From: Quercus robur | Taxonomy: Eukaryota; Streptophyta; Magnoliopsida; Fagales; Fagaceae | Length of the DNA: 64,000 nt | Assembly (NCBI RefSeq): GCF_932294415.1 | Contig: NC_065536.1 | Coordinates: 36,950,354-37,014,353, forward strand | Direction: 5' to 3' | Shown here: piece by piece, positions 23,887 through 35,614 of the stretch | Numbering within the stretch: position 1 is the first letter of the stretch | Layout of the letters: each line of letters starts with the position of its first letter | Notes under the pieces: generated by a model | What the model saw: the letters and a program-made list of their open reading frames with translations, nothing else | Told to the model about the DNA's origin: nothing | Database searches by the model: none | Translations under genes and position numbers: made by a program

Positions 23887-24584
23887 GTTCCCCTCGATCA
23901 ATCTATCAATACAAAAACCAAAAGGTTAGTAAGCTTAACTAGAGGGCTTAGACCAAAAATGGTCCCGGCCAAGAAAACTTTAATTTGAATTTTTTTTTTA
24001 AAGTAAAAACTCCCTCTTTGAATCACTATTTTTGTAGTCTATTTAGTGTGTTTTGGAAAAAAAAAAAAAAGCTTTTGGGGCCTTTTATAGTGTTTAGAGA
24101 GGGGTGCAGAACTCTTCCCAAGCAATGTGGGATTAGCTTTACACACGTTTTCATAGAAAACTTTCCTTACATAGCTTTTACAAACTTTAAATGCGTGCGT
24201 GTGCTCGAGGGTACGTACACATGGTCGGTGCATGAGTATGTACGCAATATACCTGCACACACGTGCTTAGGGTTTATGTACCTTTTTCTTTTCCAAAATA
24301 TCTTTCAAGTTAAAGAGTTTCCATAGCTAGGCCTTAGACCAGTAATGGACCCTTCTTATAATGTCATTACTGGGAATGGGGTTTGAGTTCTAAGTAGTAC
24401 AAAATGAGGTGTCTACACCCGGCACTTGCAGGGAAATGCCAACTTGTAGTAGATGTCATATGCACACAGCGAAAGGAGTGTGATATGTATGATATGTTCC
24501 TAGGAGTTACTAGCATTATAGGGAAAGCTGGGTACCTAGCTTAGAGTGTTGGAAGCCTTGCAAAGTTGTGACATACTTTTATTT
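23887..24584. other. Unassigned stretch between LTR-like copy 1 and the Pack-MULE
   Basis: Non-coding. It could be internal sequence of the copy 1 element (it repeats the phrase CTTAGACCA..AATGG at about 23950 and 24336). I see no ORF with family resemblance. Confidence 0.4.
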
Positions 24585-24593
24585 TTTATTTTA

Positions 24594-25992
24594 GGGGAAA
24601 TTACACTTTACCCACCTGTGGTTTGGCCCGTTTTAACAGTGCCTACCCGTGGTTTAAAAGTTATCACTTAACCTACTTGAGGTGACCTCTGTTAGACCCT
24701 CGTTACCCACCTCTCCCTTTTCACTGTTAAAAATAGGGGTAAATGTGTCTTTTGCATTATATTTTATATCTCTCTCCTCTTTTCTATCCTTCTTCTTCTT
24801 CTTCACAATCAAAACCCAGAAATGTATATGGAATGATGCGTTTAATGTTCTTACCCAATGCCCACTGCAATTGCCAAACATACTTTTACAATGACAAGAA
24901 AACCAATACACCTACAGTCACAAACAAAGCCACAAATCCATGTGAACATACACCCACAAATTCGCTAGCCTTCCACTGCTAAATCCAAAAATTGACTACT
25001 TAATTCTTCATAAAACAATCGCAAAATAAAATACAAAAATTAAGAATAAATGGTATCCACCAGTTTGCTGGATTCTATCTTTACCCTAGGCTTTCTCTCT
25101 CTAAAACTCTAACCCCTTCTCTTTTGCTGGGTTCTCTAAAAAAAATCTACAAAAAAAAAAACCCCAGCAAGGACTAGTAAGGCAACGGATGGTGGAGATC
25201 TGTTCCTTTCACACGTCCTTCGACTTTTGAAACCATCTCCATGGAAGAAGATCTCAAATAAAAGGTAAAGTCCGACCTAGAATCTTTCCTCAAAGGCAAA
25301 CAGTATTACCATCGTCTAGGCCATGTTTGGAGGCGTAGCTTTCTCTTGTACGGTCCTTCGGGGATAGGGAAATCGAGCTTTGTAGTAGCCATGGCTAACT
25401 TCTTCTCTTACGATATTTACGACATCGATGTCTTCAAGGTCTTGAAAGATTCGGATCTGAACTCGTTATTATTAGGAATGACAAGTCGTTCTATTATTGT
25501 GATCAAAGATTTTGATTGGTTTCTAATGGAGAAACCAAGGACCGAGAATTTATTAGTGATAATGAAGTTTATGGATGGGATATTGAACTCGTGCATCATT
25601 GAAGAGAGATTGATGGTGTTCACAATGAATAGTAAATAACATTTTCCTTCAAGGCAGACTCAATGGCTTTGTTCCAAATTCTCACATCCTACCAGAAAAC
25701 ACAAAAAAAAAAAATAGCAATCAAAGAAAAGAGAGAAAGGGATTATAGGTTTGGAGATTTTTGGGGGTTCTAAGGTAGAGAGTGGGAGAGAGCTCATTCC
25801 TTTATTCTAGGGTTCTAATTCAGTTCTAATTTTGGCTTATATAGTAAAGGGGATTTTCCAACGAAAAGGGTAGTGGTGGGTAACGGGGGTCTAACGGAGG
25901 CCACCTCAGGTGGGCTAAGTGACAACTTTTAAACCACGGGTGGGCACTGTTAAAACGGGCCAAACCACAGGTGGGTAAAGTGCAATTTCCCC
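24594..25992 (+). mobile_element. Pack-MULE (Mutator-like, non-autonomous), 1,399 bp
   Basis: Terminal inverted repeats of about 120 bp begin GGGGAAATTACACTTTACCC at the left and end with its complement (AAGTGCAATTTCCCC) at the right, with about 90% match. Both sides carry a perfect 9-bp duplication TTTATTTTA (24585-24593, 25993-26001), the Mutator length. There is no transposase. The interior holds a piece of an AAA-ATPase gene, which makes it a Pack-MULE. Identical duplications and well-matched TIRs suggest recent movement. Confidence 0.9.
25241..25639 (+). pseudogene. BCS1-like AAA-ATPase fragment captured in the Pack-MULE
   Basis: From ATG 25241 the frame reads MEEDLK, a stop, then KVKSDLESFLKGKQYYHRLG, WRRSFLLYGPSGIGKSS (Walker A, about 25334-25380), DIYDIDVFKVLKDSDL, SIIVIKDFD (Walker B region) and FMDGILNS, ending TAA at 25637. 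This is the AAA core of the plant AATP1/BCS1-like family, where Walker A is GPPGTGKS and Walker B reads VIEDID. Here the Glu before the Asp is Lys. The N-terminal AAA-associated domain and C-terminal half are missing. With a stop, an altered Walker B and about 130 codons of a roughly 500-aa protein, it cannot be a working ATPase. Confidence 0.8.
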
Positions 25993-26018
25993 TTTATTTT
26001 ATTTTTTTGGATAATTGT

Positions 26019-26500
26019 AGGGGTCTGCATGGGTTCAACCATGGTGGGTTAAAAGAAATCCAACCCAACCCACGTGAATTAGGTTAGATCCATGGGTTGG
26101 ACAAATGTTTTTTAATTAATATTATTATTATTAAATTGAGCATTAGAATAACCTCACCACAAATTAGAGCAAATTTATAACAAAATAATTTTGAGCATAA
26201 CATCAAACCAACACAAACTATATGAGGAGAACTTAGAGTTTGAGTTTTATTTAGGAAGGGAGCAAAAAAGTAAATAACAAAATTGTATAATATATATTTA
26301 AATATATATATATATATATATATATATTAACTATAGGCAGGTTAGATTGGGTTAGGTGGATTTGTGAATCTTATGATCCGAACCTAACCCGATCCACTGT
26401 AAAAACTCAACCCAACCCAACCCACCAACCCTTAAAACCAACCCAACCAAGCGAGTTGGGTTGGATCGAGTCATTTTTGACGAGTTGATTGCACACCCCT
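26019..26500. mobile_element. hAT-type MITE, 482 bp
   Basis: Tips AGGGGTCTGCA and TGCACACCCCT form 11-bp inverted repeats with one mismatch. Flanks ATAATTGT and ATAACTGA match at 6 of 8 positions, as for an aged 8-bp hAT duplication. The ends carry a TGGGTTGG/CCAACCC-rich subterminal region. A (TA)n tract lies inside (about 26295-26328). No ORF. Confidence 0.7.
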
Positions 26501-26559
26501 ATATAACTGAATAAATATCATTACGAAACTAAAGTAGAAGTAAAACAAAGAAAGAAAGC

Positions 26560-28796
26560 ATGAAAGTAGAAAATATTAGAGATAGTCAAGATAGAGGAGG
26601 TGTTGCACCATAGGAGAGACCCCTTTCCAAACTTGGTTTGTCTCATTACAACTTGCAAATTGAGTGAGTTCATGCGCGACAATATTGTAATCCCCTTTCA
26701 AATGCTTGATCTTCCAATTGCATAAAGAACCAAGGATATTGATGATTCTTTGGATTAGATGACCAATTTCTCCATTGATCTCACTCGACATAATGCTTTG
26801 GACAACTGATAAAGCATTTGATTCTATGATGACCTGTCTTAGCCCCATCTCCTAAGCTAGCAGAACTCTAGACTCCATAATAATCGCTTCTATCTCCAAA
26901 ACAAAGTGTAGTGGCCAGAGTGAGACTTGCACAAAGCAGCAATGTCATTTCCATTAGAATCTCTTATAATCACACCCACACTAGAGTTCCTTCCATCAAC
27001 TGAGGTTGCTCCATCAACATTGACCTTGAAGACACCAGTAGGAGGCCTTTTCTAGCTTAGCTCACAAGCTGTTGGCCCTTGAAGAAAATAATTAGAGGCC
27101 TTTTTAAAATCAAGAATTAGTCTTGAGGCAAAACTCCAAATTTGGCTAAGGGACTAGAAAATAGATTCATGCACCATTTGAGTCCGGTTATACCATATGG
27201 ACCAAGTTGTCAAGGCTCTAGATGTTCATTCTATTAAAAAGCTCATAGTTATATCAGAGAAATCTAAGGGTTTAGTTGTGACTATGATTGGGCACTCCTT
27301 CCAGCAATTCAAACCTCCATTGCTATGTCATATCCTAAGAAGTGAGTGTGTGGTGGCTTCTGCTTCTTGCCCACAAAGAGGGAAATTTCCACAATTGTCT
27401 ACTCCTTTTTTACTCGAGTTTAATTTAGCATAGTTGGCAAAACATTTATACAAACCCTTGAAAGAGTTCTAATATCCTCAGAAGACCTTTCCCATTTCTC
27501 AAACGAATCCACTACATTAAGAGTAATATAGTAAGCATTTTATGTTGTAAATTCCTTTCTTCTATTGCCTACCCAAATAAGTTTATCTTTTGGCAAGTTA
27601 TAGCTTAGAGGAATACTGAGAATTGTATCCACTTCAAAGCGGAAAAAAAAAGATCTTATCACATCAATTTTCCACTTTCTAGTCTCTTCATCAATTAGAG
27701 CAGCGATCATTGGGAAATCATTAAAAGAACGCAAGGGGAGGGAAGGAATTACCTTCCATTACTAACTCTCCATCGGGTACCTTTCTAGATAACCTCCAGT
27801 CCTGTAAAAATACTTCTCTAGGCATAAGAGAGGTTATGACCAAGTTTTGATTTAAGAACATCCTCATAGGGATAGTACCTATGGATTCAAGCTAACAAAG
27901 AGTTTGGGTTAGACAAGAGTTTCCACCCTTACTTTGCTAATACAACGAGGCTAAAAGCTTGAAGATTGCAAAATCCGATACCACCCCTTAATTTCAATTT
28001 ACACATTTTTTTCCAACTTACCCATATGATCTTTGTTTCTTTCTACCCATGGCCTTGCCAAAATTTCCTCCTCATCCCTTCAATCTCTTCATGGAGCCCT
28101 TTAGGGAGCTAGAACCAGCTTAAAGTATATGTTAAAATCACTTGAGCCGTTGCTTTTATGAGAATCTCTCTCCCTCCAATAGACATCAATTTTTCCTTCC
28201 AACTTGCCAATTTCTTCCCCACCGTTTCTTATACTTCAAAAAAAAATTCAGTCTTGGACTTGCCAATGATAAAGGGAAGCCCCAAATATTTGCTTTGCTG
28301 AGAGTCTTGCATTGGCCCTAGAATGTCCATCTCACTTCTCTTCTCGTGAGAGGTGTTGTTACTAAAGAAAATAGAGGACTTGTCAGTATTAATCTTCTGA
28401 CCCTGAGGCAGCAACTCTAGGATTTCAATAAGCTTTTGACATTCCTGACTAGTAGCATTGCAGAATAATAGGTTGTCATCTGAGAAGAAAAGATGACTAA
28501 CTATATAGGGCATTCTTTGCAAATGGAAAATTCCATTGAGCAACTGGTTTACGGTAGCATCATTGATGAGGGAGGAGAAACCATCTGCATATAAGACAAA
28601 TAAGTAAGAAGACAAAGGATCACCTTGGCAAAGGCCTCTAGTAGGATAGATACAACCATAAGCTACTCTATTGACAATCACAAAATAAGAGATAGTGGAA
28701 ATACAATGCATGATCAGACTTATCCATTTTTCATGAAATCTCTTACACTCCACAATCTTTTCAATAAAACCTCATTTCATTCTATCATATGCTTTA
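26560..28796 (-). pseudogene. LINE (non-LTR retrotransposon) ORF2 remnant, 3' piece
   Basis: Read on the minus strand: reverse transcriptase core with GLCQGDPLSSYLFVL and HLFFSDDNLLF (28753-28229; the usual FADD is FSDD), the thumb region, a zf-RVT-like segment with LIWVGNRRKEF (27734-27540), and a C-terminal RNase H-like domain with IIESNALSVVQSI and KGDYNIVAHELTQFA (26848-26576). Stops and frameshifts separate them. The frame continues upstream into 31077-30774 and then 35880-35615 once two later insertions are removed. The endonuclease is missing, as in 5'-truncated LINEs. Confidence 0.85.
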
Positions 28797-28805
28797 CTCA
28801 TTGTT

Positions 28806-28925
28806 GACGAAAATTGTTAACCAATGTTTAACAATAATTGTTAATTTATGTTTAACGAACGTTGTCAACTTATGTTTAACAAATGTCGTCAAATTATGTT
28901 TAACAAACATTGTCAAATTCATCAA
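28806..28925. repeat. 28-bp tandem repeats at the LTR edge
   Basis: About four units of the type TTGTCAAATTATGTTTAACAA, with changes, start 4 bp inside the LTR tip. Confidence 0.75.
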
Positions 28926-29764
28926 ACATAATTTCACCCATAGGTCTTTTGGCGTATGGGTTTTATTGATGTGAGTTGTACCCATTCAAGATAATGTATC
29001 TCTTAATTACAATCCCTTGTTTCGAGGGAAGACCCTTTGATTCCAACCATGTTATCTTTGTACATAAGTTTAATTACTTTTATGTTCAAGGGGACATATG
29101 TCTTTATTTATTTGTGGCTGCACCTAATAATTTATTTAGGTTGCCTACATACCCTTGGCGGGGATCAAGCCACTTCGTAGTTCTTAATTTTGAGGTTTTA
29201 GATTTAAAGTTTCAAATATGGTTTTGTTCCATTTTAAATGATGGATCTTTAAGTCAATACTTGGCTTTTAATTAAGTATTGGCATAATTTTGTATTTGGG
29301 CGAGATAATTGGATTTAATCTCAAGGATAAGTCAATGACCATGTTTTTTTATGGAAATTGAATCAAGGATTCTCTTTTTGAGAAGTTAAAGTTCCAAGTA
29401 ATTTTCCCTTTCTTTCATAATATTTTGATTGAAGTTTCCAAATTTAATTAATGGAAAGAAAACTCCTTTGAAGCAATTATTATTTTTTTATGAACATTGG
29501 GAATTAAAAAATTTCCTTAAATCAATTTTTTATGGTCATTTTATTTTAAGAATTATTAACTCTAATCTTGTTTAAAGAATTAATAATCCCAAAGAATTAG
29601 TCACAATTAATTTGGTAGAGTTAATGCCTCCATTAATTTGATGGTGGAATCAAGAACTCCATTAAAATGGTAGAGTCAAAAACTCCATTGATGGGGTAGA
29701 GTCAAGGACTCCAATAATGGGATAGAGTCAAGGACTCCAATTAAGAGAAAAGACATTACACCAC

Positions 29765-30090
29765 AAATTGAGAGAAATTTTATTTGGTAATTTTTCAAAT
29801 AGGATTTAAGAGTCAGGAACTCTTGTATAAAGCTTCATGTATGGAGTTAGGAACTCCTTATGAAACCCAACCCTATTTGTTTTCCCAAACAAAAATTATT
29901 TGAAGAAGGTTGAGAGAAAGATTTTGGTAGTGATAGAAAGATTTTGGTAGTGAGAGAATTTTTATTTGGTAATGTATAAATAGGAGTTATGAGTCAAGGA
30001 CTCATATTTAAAGCTTCATGTATAGAGTTAGGAACTCCCCATGAAACCCGATCCTATTTGCATTACCAAACAAAAATTCAAATTTGAGAA
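29765..30090. repeat. Tandem duplication of a promoter-like LTR segment
   Basis: Two diverged units of about 170 bp contain AGAGAAATTTTATTTGGTAA, AAAGCTTCATGTATGGAGTT, GGAACTCC and CAAACAAAAATT in the same order. The second has GTATAAATAGG, a TATA-like box. Several TAGAGTCAAGGACTCC copies precede them (29650-29735). Confidence 0.75.
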
Positions 30091-30221
30091 AGATGGAGAA
30101 AGAGATTTAGAGAAGAAAGGGACTGATGTAAAATCTCATATACGAGCCTCTGCTTGATGTTGCTCTCTCTGTCTCTGCCTCTCTTTTTTTCTTCTCTCTA
30201 TGTCTTTGCCGTGTGTGTGTA

Positions 30222-30269
<48 letters not shown>

Positions 30270-30773
30270 TGCTTGCTGAAGGCTTTTTATTTATAGAGAA
30301 GTTTGAGAAACTGTTCCCTCCTTTTTTGTTCCCCAACTGACCGGTTAATGGGCAATTTCAAGGACCATTATCTTTTTTACGTGCTCATGCCATCACTCAC
30401 TTTTCAGCCTTTTGGTTTGTTTTGTTTCTAGAATTTTCTTTTCATAGGTACTAGGCAGTTCACGTGATCTTTTTTTTTTTTTAATTCAATTTTTGTTCTT
30501 GCCGTGGCCTCCTTTTCAGCCCTTATCCTTTTTTTTTTTGGATAATGGCAGACTAGCTTTCCTTTATCTCCTTATTTTTCTCTTTTCAATCCTTTCTTAT
30601 AGGTAATGGCAGGTTAGGTGGCTTTTTAGCCTCACGTGGACTCCCTTTTTTTTTATATATATATATATATATTAAATACTTTTTGGTCTCATCATATTAT
30701 TTAGTCCACATTGTGTAGGTGTATGTACCTATAACACTTTTTATGGCACATTTTTTTTAGTTTCATCACTCAT

Positions 30774-31077
30774 GTCGAGCTTAACCGCCATAAAACTATC
30801 TTTTCCATCCCTTTTGTGGTCTAGGTATTGCATCAATTCAAAAGCCACAAATACATTATTCATAATTAGCCATTCATAGAGGAAAAAACTTTGATTTTAA
30901 GAAATAATTTGGGGTAGGATAGCCTTGAGTTGGTTGGCTAAAATTTTATAAATAAGCTTATACACTACATTTCTCAAGCTTATGGGTCTAATCCCCGTCA
31001 TTCTAAAGGGATTGTTAGTTTTTGGGACAAGGTTTATATTGATTATATTAATATTAGCAATGGACATGTTTAAGTCT
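30774..31077 (-). pseudogene. LINE ORF2 remnant, middle piece
   Basis: On the minus strand: NINLVPKTNNPFRMTGIRPI, SLRNVVYKLI, LANQLKAILPQIIS, then FELMQYLDHKRDGKD and VKLDMS. This is the N-terminal reverse-transcriptase region of plant LINEs (family pattern LIPK..NP..M..FRPISL..V.YK). It lies between the LTR at 28802-30768 and the LTR-like copy at 31078-35614, and is collinear with the other LINE pieces. Confidence 0.8.
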
Positions 31078-34000
31078 GTCGATGCTTGTGCATGCCCCTA
31101 AAAGGCATGCACACATAGGTGTGTATGCGGGCCTGGGAGCTCAAGTGCTGTGAAAAAAGGTAGACCTCTGGTGTGTGACTGGAAATGAGTCAATTTTAAT
31201 CGAGTTACCAAAGGTAAGTGAAGTTGCCACCAATCATTGGGTTTTTTCTAAGGTGTGATTGGTCACTGATTCTATTTGATTTTATTTCCAATCCAAGGTT
31301 AAGAAAGAATGTCATTTTTCCTAATCTAATATGGATGGATAAAAAATCTTGATTCTTGAGTTCAGAAGCCTGGTTAAGTGTGAGGAAGGTGTTAGGTACC
31401 CCACAGCGCTGGCACCCCACAGCGCTGGCACCCCACAGCACTGCCTGTTCATAGACAATCTTTTGTTTTGGTAAAATCTTAACTTTTGGACATTGGCAAC
31501 TAAAAACAAGTTATTGGCATTAGCTTTCAGGGCTCTAATAGAATTGGGCTTTGAGGTTTGATTTCGAAAAGGGTGTGGTCTTGATCGATGCTTCCCTAGT
31601 ATGTTTGGAATTGTTGCCAAATTCCCATGACGAAAATCTGTAGCATTTCACCTTATTTTTGTGGCGGAAATCCAACAGCGCTTTGCCTTAAGTGCATTAT
31701 AGCACACAAAATACTATTCTCACCAAGCTTTCGTTGTGAGAATACGGCAACGAAGGTGCCCCATTTTCACAGCGAAAATCTAGTAGAATTTTGCATTTGG
31801 TACACTATGGCGCACTGGCAGGGTTTCATGCCTGTGTATACGACGCATGCCAACATGCTCATGCTAGGACGGGCCAGAGCCCCTCAAAGCATCAGGCATA
31901 TTGATGTGTGTCGCATACACAGGGAAACCAATGTCACTCAAGTGACATGGATTGAGACAATCACACCGCGATGATGATCACACACACAATATAACATGAA
32001 TATGCACCTACAACAATTGCTTTGAGCGCATACCCATACTACAAGGTCAAGAGCACTCATAACTAGAGAGGGCCGCTCTCTTAGCCATGAGAGTCCATCA
32101 TACAAAGTGCATGATCACCCACATACAAGCATAAATAAGTATACATACATCATGCACAATACTATCACACAGAGCGGAAAAGTAAAGCAAACATTGCCAA
32201 CGTTCCAAGGGCATGGCCCAACAAGGTACAGGAAATGTAAATTAGACATTGCCATACCTAAGGAACGCAGCCCAAGGAAAGCCCAGGAAAGATAAAAGAT
32301 ACAAGGAAAGGAAACCCTAATGCATGGTTCTAGAGAAAAGGCTAAGAGAAAGAGAGAAAACTACTCGGGGAGGCTAGGCCTCCTAATCTACTGAACATTG
32401 CCCTTTTTTGGCCTTGCGTCTTCTTGCTTGCATCCTTGTCCCTTTTGCTTGCCCCTAGGAAGTCACACCCTCACTCCAAGTGTCCTCACTCCAAGTGTGT
32501 ACATGTAATGACAAAGGAAACAAGCCAGCAGACAAGCAAAGAAACAATTAGAAAGAAAGCATGCAAAAGGAAAAACTATCAAAGAGAGCCAAATGGGGGC
32601 AAATATGCATGTTATCAAACAAAAGGGGGTGTCCTGGGTGGACAAATGTAGGTTTGGATCAGGTGTTCATAGTTCCATGAGATTGGAGCATGGACGACAT
32701 ACACGCCATCAAGCAAGATTCCTAAAGGGACTCGGGGTCTCTTGTATCAAGAACGGGTGTGAACCCACATGAGATCGTAGGAACTAGGCTTGATGACACA
32801 AGCACACACAAGGACTCGTGCATGAATATGTAGGCAAGTGTGCAAAGATGCAAAGAAACAAAGAGAGCCAAACGGGGGTACCAAGCAAGCAAGGCAAGCA
32901 TAACATCGCACAAAGCAGAGAAAGGGTATGCATCAAGCAAACCGACATCACAAAGATGTGTTCTTACAAGCGGTAACATCCAAATAAGCCACAAGAAGGA
33001 CGGATGCAACCACATGAGCAAGTGACCCCAAAGACCAACAAGCACAAGCCCATGGAGGGAACAAAGAACAACAAGAACCTAGATCTAGCCAAACAAACAT
33101 GGATCTAAAGCAAAGAAGTAAGCAAGCAAACACATGCATAAAGGAAATGATCCAAACCCTTTGATGTAGGCCTTGAAAGTTCAAAAACGTGTATAAACAC
33201 CCTTGAACGTTTAGACCCCCAAAAACAAAATAACCAATTCAAGCTTTATGACAAACAACTAGTGTGCGGAAAATGAACATAAGCTATAAACAGAATTGGA
33301 AATCAATCTAAGCCAATTATAAATCACATCCACAGCAGAAAATAAAAGGCAAAGATAAAGGGAAGAGAGATGCAAACACAAGGACAACACACGATGTGTT
33401 ATCGAAGAGGAAATCGAAGCTCTCGGCGTAAAACCTCTCCGCCGCCCTCCAAACGGTCAATAATCCACTAGAAAATGTAGTTGGGATACATGAACAGCAA
33501 TAGACCCTCCAAGCCTAATCTACCCGATGTACCTAAGCCCTCCAAGCTTCTTGCTCCAACGAGGTTGCGCCGAACCTTTTTCTTTTCTAGCTTACCGGAT
33601 TCCGCTACTAGACCGTAGCATCTGCCATCCTTGGCATCTTCCAATGCTTCCCAAAGCTCCAAAGACACTCAACACTCTGAATGGGTGTGGGTAGTGTTTG
33701 GATAGAAATCTCCTCTCAATAGGTATGACAATGAGAGAGGGAATGAGAAGAGACTACAAAGATTTCTCTCTAAGAATGAGTAGCTCTCTCTAATTGGGTG
33801 GGTGTTTTGAAGAAACCTCTCTTAGGGTTTTTCTTTCTGAATAGCCACGCATATTTTGTGGGAATGAGGGGTATTTATACTGGTGTGAGAATGGAATGCG
33901 AAGAGTCAGTTTTTCCAAAAACAGGGCTGGCTGGCGACTTGACCTCGCGACTTGACTGAGTCGCGAGTTCAAGTCGCGAGCTAACTTAATGGCCAGTCTG

Positions 34001-35614
34001 GATTTTTGTTGTGTAGTGCTCCAGGTGGCGTGACTGTTCAGCTCCCCTGTATGCTCTGCACGTGAGCAACTTTTGGCGGCTTGCAAGCCGCGAGCCACTC
34101 GCGAGTCCTAGCCGCGAGCCACTCGCGAGTCCTAGCCGCGAGTCTCTGCTTCACTGCACTGTCTTGAGCATTTCCTCACACTCTCTCACACACTACCCTT
34201 ACATGATTCCCACCTAAATACAAGGTTTCTAAGTGCTATATTACAAGCAAATTTGTCATGGAATAAAGCCAACACATGGTTGATTAAATTCAACCTTACA
34301 GGCCTAGACCACAAGATCTAGATCTACACTCTACCTAAGGCCCAAAACATAAGAAAAAGGCATAACAAGAGATAAAAGGCTATAAAAGCACAAGGCATAG
34401 CAACCAACATGTAGATTTAAGCATAAGCATGGCAAGGAGCAAATGAACATATATATCTAAGCATAAGCATGACAAAAAGCACATGAACATATAGATCTAA
34501 GCATAAATATGTCAAAAAGCATATCAACATGTAGATCTAAGTATAAACATGTCAAAAAGTACCTAAGCATATAGATCTAAGTGCAAACATGGTATTTGGG
34601 CATATCCTAGGCCAAGAAGGCTAGGCCAACATTATCAAAGCAATAAAGTATGTTAGAAAGCAAGGAGACATGCTAGGAAGCAAAATAAAGCAAGAGATAT
34701 AACATGGAAAGCAATAAAGCATATTATAAAGCAAGATAAAAGCAAGGGGTGTAGATAGTAGCTAAAAAGCTACATCTACACCTTTAAAACCTCAAATCCA
34801 GGGTCCTAAAACTAAGGAGAGGAAAAAGAGTGCAAGAACACTGCCTCTTAATTGTTGAGAAAAGAGAGAAATTAAAGGTTTTTGGATATGTTTGAGAGAG
34901 AATTTAGAGAGGAAAAGAGAGAAAATTTGCCTAGAATAGTGCTCCAAGATTCCCAAAATCCTTTTTTTTTGAAAAAAAAAATTATATATATATATATATA
35001 TTTATATATATAATCTAGGGGGTTTAGGGGTATAAATAGATGTTTGGCACACTTTTCGAGGCCAGTGGCCACTTTATGTGCACCGGGTCGGGTACGTTGA
35101 TATCAACAATTTCATCTTTTTCCTACCTAACTTTGATCATGTATTTGAAGGCCTTTTCAAACTCCAATTAAGTTGATCTTGATATCCCTGGAAATTTCTA
35201 GAATGGCACTTTGGGTGCTCTGATGCCCAAATGGATGTACCATGTCAATCTAAATGTTCCCATGGTCCCTTGGTGAAAAATTGACATTTTTGGAATTTTT
35301 GAGTTTGGTGCCCAAGGAGTTAACCTCGAGTCAAACTTTGTCAAAGTTGACAAAAATCTCCAAGTAGCTTAGGTTTGATGTATAAACATGAAAATGTTAT
35401 TTTGGGATGAATCTAACCAATCTTTGACTTTCGATCAACCTCGGGTTGACGAGGGGCATTTTGGTCATTTTGACCTAAAATGGTACTTTGGGTGCTCCAA
35501 TGCCTAAACGGATGTACCATGTCAATCTAGATGTTCCCATGGTCCCCTGTTGAAAAATTGACAGTTTTGGAATTTTCGGGGTTTGGCACGCAAATTGAGG
35601 GTAGACAAAATACA
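31078..35614 (-). mobile_element. LTR-like repeat family, copy 2, inserted in the LINE
   Basis: On the minus strand it starts TGTATTTTGTCTACCC (35614) and ends GCATCGACA (31078), with LINE sequence on both sides. After removing the nested LTR (33174-34300) it is about 3.4 kb. Its lower half is the inverted counterpart of 19205-23886. A minus-strand TATA-like TTTATA lies near 35030. The 5-bp flanks next to the TG/CA tips do not match; shifting one base gives AGTCT/AGTAT. A local 17-bp triplication (CACCCCACAGCGCTGG) is at 31400-31440. There is no coding domain: a solo LTR or non-autonomous element. Confidence 0.6.
33174..34300 (-). mobile_element. Solo LTR (family A), 1,127 bp, nested
   Basis: It runs from TGAAAGTTC to ACCTTACA with perfect GGCCT duplications (33169-33173 and 34301-34305). 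It is the sister of 20263-21330: both share GATGTGTTATCGAAGAGGAA, the CCTCCAAGC phrases and the ATTTGTCATGGAATAAAGC-type end. It has at least eight copies of a TCGCGAG/CCGCGAG motif (33930-34150). It sits inside LTR-like copy 2, so it arrived later. Confidence 0.92.

Larger units (their letters stand above)
28802..30768. mobile_element. Solo LTR inserted in the LINE, 1,967 bp
   Basis: It runs from TGTTGACGAAAATTG to TTTAGTTTCATCA, flanked by perfect CTCAT duplications (28797-28801, 30769-30773). Removing it rejoins the LINE frame (..VKLDMS / SKAYDR..), which confirms both edges. It holds a 28-bp tandem array at the left, a duplicated segment (29765-30090) and long T runs. Superfamily not recognised. 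Confidence 0.9.

Noticed and set aside
28976-29275. 99-codon plus-strand ORF
   Set aside because: It lies fully inside the solo LTR 28802-30768, is Phe/Leu-rich from AT-rich sequence, and matches no family I know.
30136-30336. Lys-rich minus-strand ORF
   Set aside because: The Lys tract is only the (T)30 run at 30230-30266; the rest is low-complexity LTR sequence.
31078-31240. Primer-binding site proof that LTR-like copy 2 is a Tat/Ogre 5' LTR
   Set aside because: TTGGTGGCAACTTCACTTACC resembles a Tat-type site, but both copies continue in parallel about 150 bp past it to GCATCGACA, so it is not at an LTR edge. I leave the family unassigned.
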